Shown here: piece by piece, positions 15,531 to 24,620 of the stretch
How positions within the stretch are numbered: position 1 is the stretch's first letter
Layout of the letters: each line of letters begins with the position of its first letter
Notes under the pieces: model-generated
What the model saw: the letters and a program-made list of their open reading frames with translations, nothing else
What the model was told of the DNA's origin: nothing
Database searches by the model: none
From: Desulfurellaceae bacterium bin18
GTDB taxonomy: Bacteria; Desulfobacterota; Binatia; Bin18
DNA: 38,509 nucleotides
Assembly (NCBI GenBank): GCA_002238415.1
Contig: MPMI01000047.1
Location: forward strand, 1-38,509
Direction: 5' to 3'
Translations under genes and position numbers: made by a program

Positions 15531-16439
15531 TTAAGAGCGAAAGACAAAACGAAAACCCTCGTTATTGCTGACGATCCGCCCTGCGGTTGGTGTCGCAAAA
15601 TGGGCTGGAAGGATCAGCGCGTTCGAGTCGGCGTAGCGCTCAACAAACTTTCGGCGCGTCTGACGGGACTGCTCCGGGTCAAAGCAAAAGGCACTGGAGA
15701 CCTCCGGATATACGACTTGGAGGGGGTGGTGTATCACGTCGCCGGAGAGCACGGCTTGTAAACCGTCCCGCTCTATCCTGAGTATGGCGTTTCCCGGCGT
15801 ATGACCGGGCGCAGCCTCAACCCAAATGCCCTCCTCAATATGGTGGCCGTGGGTAATCAATTGAGATTGCCCCGCTTCGACTACCGGTAAAACGCTATCC
15901 TGGTAGGAATCGCGCAGCACCTGCCGAACCGGCGGAGGGTAGGGGTCGTCCGGGTGAGAAGTGTCTGTCGCATAGGCATGCCAATGCTCCCATTCCTGCT
16001 TGGAAAAAAGATACGTCGCGTTGGGAAACGTTGGCACCCAACGGCCGTCAGCCAGGCGTGTATTCCAGCCGATATGATCGACATGCAGGTGGGTGCAAAA
16101 GACAAAATCTACGTCTTCGAGCGCGATACCCAAGGCGTTGAGGTTTTCGACATAGGACGTGCGTTGATGATGCCAGTCGCCAAAATCGGGCCGGTGTTTA
16201 TTGTTGCCAACGCAGGTATCGACCAGAATGATGTGCTGAGGAGTTCGGATAATAAAGGTATGCAGACTCATCACCAACAGGTTCGTTTCCGGATGAAAAA
16301 ATCGGGGAGCCAGCCAGTCCCGATGTTCGTCAATGGCCGACTGGTCCAGATCGGGAAGGAGAACATGCAGGGGATACAGGGGGCCTTCTGACTCAATCAG
16401 CCGCTCAATGCGGATGGTGTCTGTGACAATTGGTTGCAT
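15531..16439 (-). CDS. Metallo-beta-lactamase-fold hydrolase (lactonase/AHL-lactonase-like)
   Basis: A 302-aa MBL-fold enzyme. ATG 16439 is preceded by AAAAGGGGGG; the frame stays open further upstream to 16778 but that part is antisense to the FAD monooxygenase. Metal motif THLHVDHIGW gives H117, H119, D121, H122; APGHTPGNAIL supplies the next His, LSGDVIHHP the bridging Asp, and LPAHFATP the last His. The NNKHRPDFGDWHHQRT segment after DTCVG is common in MBL hydrolases near dehydrogenase clusters. It is divergent from the monooxygenase gene with 88 bases between them. Confidence 0.9.
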   Translation of the reverse strand: MQPIVTDTIRIERLIESEGPLYPLHVLLPDLDQSAIDEHRDWLAPRFFHPETNLLVMSLHTFIIRTPQHIILVDTCVGNNKHRPDFGDWHHQRTSYVENLNALGIALEDVDFVFCTHLHVDHIGWNTRLADGRWVPTFPNATYLFSKQEWEHWHAYATDTSHPDDPYPPPVRQVLRDSYQDSVLPVVEAGQSQLITHGHHIEEGIWVEAAPGHTPGNAILRIERDGLQAVLSGDVIHHPLQVVYPEVSSAFCFDPEQSRQTRRKFVERYADSNALILPAHFATPTAGRIVSNNEGFRFVFRS

Positions 16440-16527
16440 AGTTGCCCCCCTTTTGAAAAGGTGGCTGTCCTTGTGAACCGGACACTGTACGCTCTCGGCC
16501 CGCCTTTTCCAACGTAGAAGTAGATGT

Positions 16528-17709
16528 ATGGCAACCGGACACGCTGAAATTGCTGGAGCCGGCTTTGCCGGTCTTGTGGCCGCTATTGCCCTGGCTGATC
16601 GTGGTTGGAGCGTGCGGGTGCATGAACGGACTCCCTTTTTGCGAGCCGAAGGATTTGCGTTGACCATCCACGGCAATGGCGTGAAGGTTCTCAAGGCGCT
16701 CGGCGTTTTTGAGGCTGCCGTAGAGGGAGCCATGCGAATCAGCCGCCTGGAAACGCGGAACGTCCGAAACGAGACCACTCTGGCTTTGACTCCTGCGAGT
16801 GCCCTCTATCGCATCTCCCGCCAGCATCTTATTGCGACATTAGCCGCGGCAGCCGAGCAGCGTGGAGTTGAAGTCCTGGTTGACTCTCCGGTTGTGTCTG
16901 CCAAGCCGGATGGACAATTAGTGTTGGAAAATGGCCAAGTCTGCAAAGCCGATCTGGTCATTGGGGCTGAGGGGGTCAACTCGCGTGTGCGCGATGCCAT
17001 CGGTGTTCGCGTCAGTCGGATTGTCCTCCAGGCCGGCGGAGCGTGCCGTATGGTTATTCCTCGGAGCGCTGCCGAAAAGGCGCTGGAGCCGGGAGACGCA
17101 GCGGTCAATTACGAATACTGGTCAGGCACGCGACGGGTCATCGCGAACCCGTGTAGTCGCGATGAGCTGTACCTCGCCTTGAGCTGTCAAGATTCCGATG
17201 TATCAGGCAAACAGATACCGCTCGACGTCCCGTCCTGGCAGAAGGCCTTTCCCCATTTGAGCGCGGTCATGGAGCGCGTTGGGCGGGATACCGATTGGGA
17301 GCGGGTGCTGTGGGCGCGCTTTCTTATCATCCAGCTCTCGCGTTGGTCTGCGGGACGAGTCGCCATTATCGGCGACGCCTCCCACGCCATGCCTCCAGAC
17401 CTCGGGCAGGGTGGGGGGACCGCAATGATGAACGCCCTCGCACTTGCTGTGGCCTTAGCGGAATCGGCTGATGTAGCGTTCGGTCTCTCCTTATGGGAAC
17501 AACGCGAACGGCCGTTGACCGAGCACACTCAGCGTTTGGCGCGTATCTATAATCATTCGACATTATGGCCGGAACGCTTGAGGACGGGCGTCTTTAAGTT
17601 CGTTGGTCGAACGGCTTTTTTGCGTGAACAAGTGCAGCGAACGGCGAACCATATCCCGCGCGGATACACTGACGAAGGAGGGTGCCATGTTTCTCGACCT
17701 CACGGCTGA
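16528..17709 (+). CDS. FAD-dependent monooxygenase (PHBH-like group A)
   Basis: A 393-aa flavoprotein. The N-terminal dinucleotide-binding motif is IAGAGFAGLVAAIAL (residues 8-22), followed by RVHERTP at the second strand end. The NAD(P)H/FAD DG-type region reads ADLVIGAEGVNSRVRDAIG, and the FAD ribityl motif is VAIIGDASHAMPPDLGQGG. These define single-component aromatic hydroxylases and related epoxidases. The last 23 bases overlap the acyl-CoA dehydrogenase start, so the two are translationally coupled. The hydroxylated substrate cannot be inferred. Confidence 0.9.
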   Translation: MATGHAEIAGAGFAGLVAAIALADRGWSVRVHERTPFLRAEGFALTIHGNGVKVLKALGVFEAAVEGAMRISRLETRNVRNETTLALTPASALYRISRQHLIATLAAAAEQRGVEVLVDSPVVSAKPDGQLVLENGQVCKADLVIGAEGVNSRVRDAIGVRVSRIVLQAGGACRMVIPRSAAEKALEPGDAAVNYEYWSGTRRVIANPCSRDELYLALSCQDSDVSGKQIPLDVPSWQKAFPHLSAVMERVGRDTDWERVLWARFLIIQLSRWSAGRVAIIGDASHAMPPDLGQGGGTAMMNALALAVALAESADVAFGLSLWEQRERPLTEHTQRLARIYNHSTLWPERLRTGVFKFVGRTAFLREQVQRTANHIPRGYTDEGGCHVSRPHG

Positions 17710-18844
17710 CCAGGAGCGTATTATTGCCATTGCTAAGGAGCTTGCAGCCGAGTTTGCCGTGCGGGCCGAACAGCACGACCGCGAGGGCAGCTTTCCGTTT
17801 GAGAACATCGCCCGGCTCAAAGAGACCGGCTATACGACCATGACCACGCCGCGCGAGTTCGGCGGCTGGGAGGCCAGCCCGCTCACTTTTGTGCTGGCCC
17901 AGGAGCAGTTCGTCCAAGGCTGCGCGGCTACGGCCTTTGCCATCAATATGCACTGCAATAGTGTTGGCTTTTACACGCCGTTCATGACGCAAGCACAAAA
18001 GGAACTGTATCTGGGCAACGTCGGTCGCAAAAAAATGCTCCTGAACGGCTTTTATACCGAGGGTGGCGGGGCGCGCTCGATCATGTCGCCGGCCTCGACC
18101 GCGCGTAAGGTCGCGGGCGGCTATATCCTCAACGGCAAGAAGGTCTTTGCCACGCTTGTCCCGGCGGTGGATTATTTTGGTATCAGCATCTCGCTGGCCG
18201 ACTATACCGGTCCGGATTCCGGGGGCTGTGTCTTTCTCCTGCCACGTGACACGCCGGGTCTGGAGGTTGAGGAAACCTGGGATGCCATGGGCATGCGAGC
18301 CACCGGCAGCCATACCATTACCATGCAGGACGTCTTTGCCTCGCCCGAGCAGCGCATCGGTGAAGAAGGCCGCTTGTTTGAAGAGTTTTCTCAGGTCGCG
18401 CACTGGTATTGTCTGTCGTTTTCCGCCTGCTATCTGGGCATCGGCCAGACCATGTACAACCACGTCCTGGACTACGCCCGCACGCGCAAGGTCCAAAAGA
18501 CCGGCCAGCGGGTTGGTGATCTGGCCTGGAATCGGTTTGCCATAGGCGAAATGTATAACCGCTTGGAGGCCTGCCGCACGTTACTCTACACCACTGCCCG
18601 AGAAATCTCAGAGCAACGTCCGTATGCCGAGCGTCAGATTCCCACTGTAGAGATGCTCCGCACCTATATGGCCGAAAACATGCTGGAGGTCGGCAATCTT
18701 GCCACCCGCATCGCCGGCGGGCTTGGCTATCTGAAGGGCAGTCCGGTAGAACGGGCCTTTCGCGACCTGCGCTCCGCCCCGCTGCATACCCTGAAACGCG
18801 ACGAGGTGCTGGAACTGCTGGCCGAAATGGAACTGGGGTTTTAG
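17687..18844 (+). CDS. Acyl-CoA dehydrogenase family flavoprotein
   Basis: A 385-aa acyl-CoA dehydrogenase-like protein. ATG 17687 is chosen because GAAGGAGGG precedes it, inside the end of the monooxygenase gene. The N-terminal helical domain ends FGGWEASPLTFVLAQEQF. The beta domain has GFYTEGGGARSIMSP in place of the usual FxxTEPxxGSD loop, then KVAGGYILNGKKVF. The C-terminal helical domain has RIAGGLGYLKGSPVERAFRDLRS near the end. The absence of a clear catalytic Glu suggests a desulfurisation- or nitroalkane-type flavin monooxygenase relative is possible. Its stop overlaps the convergent oxygenase gene by 4 bases. Confidence 0.88.
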   Translation: MFLDLTADQERIIAIAKELAAEFAVRAEQHDREGSFPFENIARLKETGYTTMTTPREFGGWEASPLTFVLAQEQFVQGCAATAFAINMHCNSVGFYTPFMTQAQKELYLGNVGRKKMLLNGFYTEGGGARSIMSPASTARKVAGGYILNGKKVFATLVPAVDYFGISISLADYTGPDSGGCVFLLPRDTPGLEVEETWDAMGMRATGSHTITMQDVFASPEQRIGEEGRLFEEFSQVAHWYCLSFSACYLGIGQTMYNHVLDYARTRKVQKTGQRVGDLAWNRFAIGEMYNRLEACRTLLYTTAREISEQRPYAERQIPTVEMLRTYMAENMLEVGNLATRIAGGLGYLKGSPVERAFRDLRSAPLHTLKRDEVLELLAEMELGF

Positions 18845-19881
18845 GCCGTTTCCGAAACTGTCACCTGCTCCCCGGCCTCGTTATAAACCTGGTCTCCCAG
18901 GGCAAAATTCTCTTCCAGAAACCACTGCAAATAAGCTGCGCTGGTAATGGGTGGTTCTTTGGCCGGATTGTCGGGCCCACAACACGTGGGTAGACATTCG
19001 ATGACTGTATCAGGGGTCGGGTGCAAGAAGAACGGAATGGAATAGCGATAGGTATCCGAGGCGTTAATCACCCGATGTGGGGTGGAGAGTACACGGCCGT
19101 TCGACCAGCGGGTCAGCATATCCCCGGAATTGATGACAAAAGCATTCGGAATGAGCGGCATTTTCAGCCAACGGCCGGACTGGCTGAGAATTTCGAGTCC
19201 AGGCTGGTCTGAGGTGGCGAGGAGAGTAATGAACGAGCTGTCCGTGTGCGGCCCTACATTGAATTCATCCTCATCCAGCCTGTCGGGCGGCATCCGCGCA
19301 ACACGTAAGAAGTTCAAACCTTGATATTTGGGGAATTTATCGTCAAAGAAATCCGGTTTCAGGCCCAGAGCCAGGGCATACAGCGGCAACATGCGGATAC
19401 TCAAATCTTCTGCGGCATCAAAGAATTCCATCACGGTAGTACGAAAGTTGCTCCCATTCTCGGGCCATTGATTCTGCGTGGGCCGATAAATGGGACCCCA
19501 GTCACGCTGAAGAAGATAGCACTCGCTCACATCAGGCTTTCTGGTCCCAGTGTAATATGGTGAAGTTTTGGGCAACTCCCCTCGGGTCGGGACATAACCG
19601 TTCCCTTCCTCATTCACTTTGAGGACCATCTTCTGTTCAAGTGGCAGATCGTAAAAGCCGGCAGTTGCTGACACCAGTCTATCTCGAAGGGATTTGGGGA
19701 TGCCGTGATTAATAATGAAAAAGAAGCCGATGCGTTCCAGGGCGTCGCGCATCTCGTTAGCTATTGTCTGGGCTGCCCCCGGTTCGTCAGTCAGGAAAGG
19801 ACCCAGGTCGATAATAGGAATAGTTTCCCCGGTAATCGCGTATTCCTCTTGTAATGTGTGCTTGTCCTGTTCTGTCCACAT
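18841..19881 (-). CDS. 2-oxoglutarate/Fe(II) oxygenase, isopenicillin N synthase family
   Basis: A 346-aa DIOX-family enzyme. The N-terminal DIOX_N region reads TIPIIDLGPFL...ALERIGFFFIINHGIP. The Fe(II) triad is H212-x-D214 (GPHTDSSF) and H269 (STPHRVIN). R279-x-S281 (YRYSIPFF) binds 2-oxoglutarate. GGGAG precedes ATG 19881. The start is 15 bases after the stop of the dimethylformamidase large subunit gene, so it is the third gene of that operon. It could hydroxylate an N-alkyl group and release an aldehyde, which would complement amide hydrolysis (inference). Confidence 0.9.
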   Translation of the reverse strand: MWTEQDKHTLQEEYAITGETIPIIDLGPFLTDEPGAAQTIANEMRDALERIGFFFIINHGIPKSLRDRLVSATAGFYDLPLEQKMVLKVNEEGNGYVPTRGELPKTSPYYTGTRKPDVSECYLLQRDWGPIYRPTQNQWPENGSNFRTTVMEFFDAAEDLSIRMLPLYALALGLKPDFFDDKFPKYQGLNFLRVARMPPDRLDEDEFNVGPHTDSSFITLLATSDQPGLEILSQSGRWLKMPLIPNAFVINSGDMLTRWSNGRVLSTPHRVINASDTYRYSIPFFLHPTPDTVIECLPTCCGPDNPAKEPPITSAAYLQWFLEENFALGDQVYNEAGEQVTVSETA

Positions 19882-19896
19882 ATTGACTCTCCCTTG

Positions 19897-22134
19897 TCAC
19901 CGCACAAACGGCTCTGGATTAAGAAATCGCTCCAGCACGTTGTGGGTAATGCGCGAAACATTATTGTCGTAATTATTGTGTGACAGACTACCGGCCCAGG
20001 CAATCGAACTCGACGACCATACGGCCCCGCCGCTCGGTGTTTCATAGAACACCATGTCCGCCCGGACCAGTTCGTTCTCGGTCCCGCCCAAGCCCGGTGT
20101 GGTGACCAGTAATTCCTCGCACACCACCAGATAGATATCAGTGTGACCGCCCTGGGAGGTCGCCAGCACGAGAGTGTGCGGGGGCGTGCCCAAGCGCTCG
20201 TCTGCCCGGTCGATTTCCAGACCCGCGGCCCCGCCGCCGATCAGACCGAAATCCCCGATAACCTCGTCCTTGCCTATGCCCTCAAAAACAAAGGCCGCCC
20301 GCGCCTGAAAACTGCCCGGCAGGCGGCGATACGGCGCCGAAATGTCAAAACCCTGGGCGCTAAACCCCGTGCCCAGCATGACCTGGGGCGCGCGGCCCTG
20401 ATTGCGCCACAGACCGCCGTACTCACCCGTAAAGCTGTGGTAGTACTCGCCCGGCTCGGCAGCCCAGGTCCGAATGCCGCCCTCATTCCGCCGCACTTCC
20501 ATGAGACCGGGACAGTCGGGATGAAATGCCACCCGCCAATACCAGCCGTTGGCACCCATATACATGAGTCGTCCGCCCTGATTCTGATAGGCTTTCATCG
20601 CGTCCCACATCTGGAGAGAGTGGTATTCCGGATGGGTGCCGGACAGAATCACCTGGTAAGGCTTCAGCAGGGCGAGCCCTTCATAGTGCAAATCTTCATC
20701 GGTAATCACATCAAAGTCAAAACCCTGGGCCTCAAGCCAGTCGGTAATATGGGTGTCCGCATTAAACTGCCACAAGGATGAGCCGTCTCCGCCCAGCGCG
20801 GAGATATGCTTGGGCCGCATATTCAGAATGGGCCGCAGACGGGACGAATAACACACGCCCGAGCCGTCCGAGTGGGAGTCGTAGCACGAGCCTCCGTACT
20901 CGCGGTGTTCGTTGAGAAACAGGCTGTTCTTATCGAACGGAGCCAGGCGACCGCTGAGCAGTTCCATCATGCCAGCGTTGGTGGCCATATGTTCGTTGGC
21001 ATAGGCCATATAGCTGGCGGTGGGGAGCAGAAAGGCCAGCTTTTTCTCCTTGCCTTTGGCCGGTTTTACGACAAAGGGAATATAATCCTCCTCGCTTCCC
21101 GAACGCAGCCGGGCGGCGTACAGGCCGCTCTTGAGATTCGCTGGAACGGTCAGCGAAAAATCGACCTCCCAGCCGGCGTCATACACGTCGTCATCGTGGA
21201 AATGGATCGCTCCATACTGTTCCGGCGCCTGTTTCCAGTCCATGCTCTCGCCGCTCCAGTTATAACCCTTCATGCCCCGCGCCGGCATGTTGACCGTCTC
21301 ACCGTGCAGCCGATTGGGAGACACATCGGTCACCCGAATTGAGCTGATATCCCGGGAAAAATCCCAGGTGCCGACCACGCTCTGCTGGAGATGGGCTGGG
21401 ACGCCGCTCTTCAGCCGTTCCATATCGGCCCGCTCCAGGACACGGTTGGCCAGACGCGGGCTGTCTATTTTGCCGTTGAATTTCTGGTCGAGCTTGCCGC
21501 GGCCCGACCCCGTCCGCAGCGCGCCGAACATTAGCGCGGACTGATTGGAACCCACGCGTTCGAGTTGGGTTTTCTTGCGGACGCGGCCCGCGTCCGAGAC
21601 CGTGGGATAATCGGTCTGGGGCTCTTGATACAGCGTGCCCCGCCGGGTTTCCGCGTCATAGCTCGCCGCCACAAAATACCACTGCCGGGCCAGGAGTTGT
21701 TTATTGGTACTCACGACCTCGACATTGCCTTTTCCGTCGCCCAGTTGCAGGGCCAGACGCCCGGCCTGAATCACCAGGGCAAAGCCCGAGCGCCGCCGCT
21801 CCTGCCACTTCGACACAATGGCCTGAGTCCCCTTGTCCGGCATGGTCGGCCACAGCATGGCCTGGACGGTAAAGCTCTTGAGGTCTTGCAGCATCGGGCT
21901 GTTCGGAATCAGCACATACGAGCCCGATTCGATCGTCTGAGCTCGGCCCTTATACGATTTATTGGCCGGTGTCGGCACGACCTGTTCCCTGATCCCCGGA
22001 CCCTCGGGGTTCAGGTCACCACAGACCAGACGAACGATGTCGGCCCGGTAGCGTGGTCGTTCGCAGTTCACCATGAACTGAAGCGTTTCGCCGGGACGCG
22101 CGCTGATTTTGTCGGCATAGCCAGTAATTTTCAT
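19897..22134 (-). CDS. N,N-dimethylformamidase large (beta) subunit-like protein
   Basis: A 745-aa homologue of the DMFase catalytic subunit, which hydrolyses dimethylformamide to dimethylamine and formate at a mononuclear iron. An N-terminal MKITGYADKISARPGETL beta domain is followed by a LamG/concanavalin-like region (about 80-230, with KSFTVQAMLWP and QWYFVAASYD) and the C-terminal domain. The iron-ligand segment is SGTHPEYHS with H501 and E503, matching the His/Glu pair known in DMFase; a Tyr ligand is expected upstream. RLMYMGANGWYWRV is a further conserved block. It follows the small-subunit gene by 33 bases. The true substrate may be another N-substituted amide. Confidence 0.88.
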   Translation of the reverse strand: MKITGYADKISARPGETLQFMVNCERPRYRADIVRLVCGDLNPEGPGIREQVVPTPANKSYKGRAQTIESGSYVLIPNSPMLQDLKSFTVQAMLWPTMPDKGTQAIVSKWQERRRSGFALVIQAGRLALQLGDGKGNVEVVSTNKQLLARQWYFVAASYDAETRRGTLYQEPQTDYPTVSDAGRVRKKTQLERVGSNQSALMFGALRTGSGRGKLDQKFNGKIDSPRLANRVLERADMERLKSGVPAHLQQSVVGTWDFSRDISSIRVTDVSPNRLHGETVNMPARGMKGYNWSGESMDWKQAPEQYGAIHFHDDDVYDAGWEVDFSLTVPANLKSGLYAARLRSGSEEDYIPFVVKPAKGKEKKLAFLLPTASYMAYANEHMATNAGMMELLSGRLAPFDKNSLFLNEHREYGGSCYDSHSDGSGVCYSSRLRPILNMRPKHISALGGDGSSLWQFNADTHITDWLEAQGFDFDVITDEDLHYEGLALLKPYQVILSGTHPEYHSLQMWDAMKAYQNQGGRLMYMGANGWYWRVAFHPDCPGLMEVRRNEGGIRTWAAEPGEYYHSFTGEYGGLWRNQGRAPQVMLGTGFSAQGFDISAPYRRLPGSFQARAAFVFEGIGKDEVIGDFGLIGGGAAGLEIDRADERLGTPPHTLVLATSQGGHTDIYLVVCEELLVTTPGLGGTENELVRADMVFYETPSGGAVWSSSSIAWAGSLSHNNYDNNVSRITHNVLERFLNPEPFVR

Positions 22135-22167
22135 AGGTCTTCCTTTTGTTGGTAGGCCTCTGCCCGA

Positions 22168-22473
22168 TCAGCCTTTCGTTCCGGTATGCAAATTCCAACG
22201 ACGCCGAAAGATTTCCCGCTCCGCGTCTTCCACCGAGCCGAAGACCTGATCCTTGAACATTCTGACCGGCTTGCCCCGTTCGCCGGTGAGCTGACCGAGC
22301 GTCCACTCCTTATGGGGTTTGGTACAGATGAGCACGTATTTATCCCGTACCGGTTGGCCGCGAATGACGTTCAGCACGCGCTGTAAAGCGGGGCTGTGGT
22401 GGCCAATCGGCTTGGCGTTGAATTCCTCGACCACGTCCTGGTCGTTCGCACTGATCTTATAGACCGTATGCAT
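22168..22473 (-). CDS. N,N-dimethylformamidase small (alpha) subunit-like protein
   Basis: A 101-aa protein from ATG 22473, preceded by GGGGGGAG; a longer GTG-start version at 22521 lacks such a signal. It carries the pattern NAKPIGHHSPALQRVLNVIR then QPVRDKYVL and a C-terminal VEDAEREIFRRRW. From memory this agrees with the DMFase small subunit blocks NPFG..HSPYLQRV.N..R.QP and E.A...F.RR. Position directly upstream of the large-subunit gene on the same strand supports this. In known DMFase the small subunit is structural. The first gene of a three-gene operon. Confidence 0.72.
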   Translation of the reverse strand: MHTVYKISANDQDVVEEFNAKPIGHHSPALQRVLNVIRGQPVRDKYVLICTKPHKEWTLGQLTGERGKPVRMFKDQVFGSVEDAEREIFRRRWNLHTGTKG

Positions 22474-22629
22474 GCGCTCCCCCCCTTTGGCTTGGGTGTC
22501 AGTCCAGACGGAGACTAGCACACCGGTCTGTCACAAGTCGAGAATTATGGCGCATCCGGGAGGAGACCTAGACCCTGCCTCCCGCATTTGAAAAGATACG
22601 GGCTTTCATGGAACAGTCAGGAGGAAGGC

Positions 22630-23724
22630 ATGAAAGCGGCCGTCTTATACGAAGTTGATACCCCCCTCAAAGTCGAAGACGTTGATCTGGACAGCCCCAA
22701 GAGCGGAGAGGTCCGGGTCAGGATCGTTGCCAATGGAGTGTGTCATAGCGACTACTCGATTATTCATGGTGTTTTGCGCAGCCCGCTGCCCATGGTTCCC
22801 GGCCATGAGGGCGCAGGTATTGTCGAAGAGGTCGGGCCGAACGTCTCCCTGGTCAAGCCGGGTGACCATGTCGTCCTGTCCCTCGCCCCGTATTGCGGCC
22901 ACTGTTACTATTGCGCCATCGGCAAACAGAATCTATGCGTCAATATGTTTCAGACCATGGTGAAGGCGGCGATGGTTGACGGGACGTGCCGCCTCAAGAA
23001 GAACGGCAAGGACATTCACCATATGGCCGGCATCTCCAGCTTTGCCGAGCAGGCCGTGGTCGCCGAACAGGCCTGTATCAAGGTACCGGACGATGTGCCG
23101 CTCGACGTGGTATGCCTGGTCGGCTGTGGCGTCATGACGGGGGTGGGCGCGGCCATAAACACGGCTCAGGTTGAGCCGGGCAGCAGCGCGGTGGTGATCG
23201 GCTGTGGCGGCGTCGGGCTCAACGTCATCCAGGGCTGTGTGCTCGCTGGCGCCAGCACGATTATTGGGGTGGATTTACTGGACAATAAACTGGACTATGC
23301 CCTCCAGTTCGGCGCTACCCATACCATCAACCCGAGTCAGGATGATTTGGTGCGATCGGTACGCAAGCTCACCGGGGGCCGGGGTGCGGATTACGCCTTT
23401 GAGGTCATCGGTCTGTCCCAGACCGTGGAGCAGGCCTACGCCTGTACGCGCCAGGCCGGAACGACGATTGTTGTTGGCGCAGGGTCGCGGCGGGATACGG
23501 TCTCCATTCCGATGGGGACCTTCCTGACCGAGAAGATCATCAAAGGCTCGGGCTATGGCTCGGCCCGTCCTCACATCGATATGCCCCGACTGGTCGAGCA
23601 CTACCGGCACGGCCGACTCAAACTGGACGAAATGATTACCCGGACCTATGCCCTGGAGGAAGTGAACGAGGCTATGACCGCGCTTGAAAAGGGTGAAGTA
23701 GCGCGCAGCGTCGTGGTCATGTAA
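22630..23724 (+). CDS. Zn-dependent alcohol dehydrogenase, class III-like
   Basis: A 364-aa medium-chain dehydrogenase/reductase. ATG 22630 is preceded by AGGAGGAAGGC. Catalytic zinc ligands are C38 (GVCHSDY), H59/E60 (PGHEGAG) and C169-region VGCGVMTG. Structural zinc ligands are C89, C92, C95, C103. The Rossmann motif is VIGCGGVGLNVIQG and the next strand ends in GVDLLDNK, an Asp that favours NAD. The class resembles S-(hydroxymethyl)glutathione or mycothiol-dependent formaldehyde dehydrogenases. It is divergent from the DMFase operon with about 156 bases between, so a shared regulatory region is likely. Formaldehyde from N-demethylation would be a logical substrate (inference). Confidence 0.9.
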   Translation: MKAAVLYEVDTPLKVEDVDLDSPKSGEVRVRIVANGVCHSDYSIIHGVLRSPLPMVPGHEGAGIVEEVGPNVSLVKPGDHVVLSLAPYCGHCYYCAIGKQNLCVNMFQTMVKAAMVDGTCRLKKNGKDIHHMAGISSFAEQAVVAEQACIKVPDDVPLDVVCLVGCGVMTGVGAAINTAQVEPGSSAVVIGCGGVGLNVIQGCVLAGASTIIGVDLLDNKLDYALQFGATHTINPSQDDLVRSVRKLTGGRGADYAFEVIGLSQTVEQAYACTRQAGTTIVVGAGSRRDTVSIPMGTFLTEKIIKGSGYGSARPHIDMPRLVEHYRHGRLKLDEMITRTYALEEVNEAMTALEKGEVARSVVVM

Positions 23725-23747
23725 GCCCGGCTTCTAACGCTTCGTGT

Positions 23748-24044
23748 TTATGAGTTTGCCGTGAGCGCGCGGCGGACGGCCTCCGGCTCGCGGTCAATCA
23801 CCAGCAGAAAGGCTCGCGACGCCCCTGACGGCGCCCGCCTGCCCTGTTCCCAATCCTGCACCGTACGGACGCTCACCCCAAAATATGAGGCAAATTCCGA
23901 CTGGCTCATATCCGCCTTCCGCCGGATGCGGCGGACATTGATTTCTTTCGGAATATGCACAGTGCAGTCGTGCTCCTTCTCCCCTTGGGCAAAGGCCAAT
24001 GCCTGCCGGGCACTGCGGATCATCCGTTCTCCTGCTTTCGACAT
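23748..24044 (-). CDS. higA: HigA-type antitoxin, XRE helix-turn-helix
   Basis: A 98-aa antitoxin and transcriptional repressor. A Cro/C1 helix-turn-helix spans about residues 38-70: INVRRIRRKADMSQSEFASYF and GVSVRTVQDWEQGRRAPSG. The N-terminal 30 residues contact the toxin in this class (inference). The ATG at 24044 sits one base after the toxin stop, and its ribosome site AAAGGAG lies inside the toxin gene, so it is co-translated. Toxin-first order is typical of higBA. Confidence 0.9.
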   Translation of the reverse strand: MSKAGERMIRSARQALAFAQGEKEHDCTVHIPKEINVRRIRRKADMSQSEFASYFGVSVRTVQDWEQGRRAPSGASRAFLLVIDREPEAVRRALTANS

Positions 24045-24045
24045 C

Positions 24046-24390
24046 TTAGCGGCTCCTTTTCCGATATGCCTGGGCTAATGTGTCTAACACTTCTTTCAAC
24101 TCATTCCGCTCTTTCCGGGTCAAATCAATCCTTTCATTCTTGGCAAACACGTTGAGTAGAAACACCGGAATATCAGGGCCGGTATAGAACGAGATCACCC
24201 GCCCGCCCCCGCGCTTACCTTTCCCTTTCGCCGCAATGCGCACCTTACGGGCACCGCCCGTTCCGGGGATAGGATCACCAGCGTCGGGATGTTCGGCAAA
24301 GAATTCCACGAGTAAATCCTGCCCCTCCTCGGATAAACCGACGCGCCTGGCATCCCGCAAATACTCTGCTGTCTCCACGACAGTCTGCAT
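24046..24390 (-). CDS. higB: HigB/RelE-type toxin
   Basis: A 114-aa RelE-superfamily mRNA interferase (HigB2-like). ATG 24390 (MQTVVETAEYL) is chosen because it has GAGA upstream and because an alternative ATG at 24408 lies within the operator palindrome. Family blocks are LSEEGQDLLVEFFAEHPDAGDPIPGTGG.RKVRIA, GKRGGGRVISFYTG and VFLLNVFAKNERIDLTRKERNEL. Toxin cleaves ribosome-bound mRNA in relatives. Stop and antitoxin start nearly touch. Confidence 0.9.
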   Translation of the reverse strand: MQTVVETAEYLRDARRVGLSEEGQDLLVEFFAEHPDAGDPIPGTGGARKVRIAAKGKGKRGGGRVISFYTGPDIPVFLLNVFAKNERIDLTRKERNELKEVLDTLAQAYRKRSR

Positions 24391-24399
24391 TCTCTTTGG

Positions 24400-24416
24400 A
24401 TACGGCAATGCCGTAT
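24400..24416. promoter_or_regulatory. Operator palindrome of the higBA-type operon
   Basis: ATACGGCA-A-TGCCGTAT is a perfect 8+8 palindrome centred at 24408, 10 bases upstream of the chosen toxin start. On the minus strand TTGACT (24425-24420) lies 17 bases from TATCCA (24402-24397), a promoter-like pair that the palindrome overlaps. This is the expected arrangement for autorepression by the antitoxin. Confidence 0.6.
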
Positions 24417-24620
24417 GAGAGTCAACGGAAGATCAGGTTGACTAAATGAGGTGGTCGGCTTGATGCCGGGTGTTGCCGTGTCTCGCGCTGACTCGCCTTA
24501 GGATATCTCTTCGTGTATGATTACGCCTTCGTTCCCGTCCCTGCGCTTCCCGTAAAGAGTCGTACTCTGAGCCCGTGGAGGTGAGAGAGCGGGAATAGAA
24601 TAGACGAGGAGACTTCCATC

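Noticed and set aside
16980..16995. CGCGTGTGCGCG string resembling the CRISPR-like repeat core.
   Set aside because: It encodes NSRVRDA in the conserved part of the FAD monooxygenase and lacks the flanking TCTATCC and GAACC bases.
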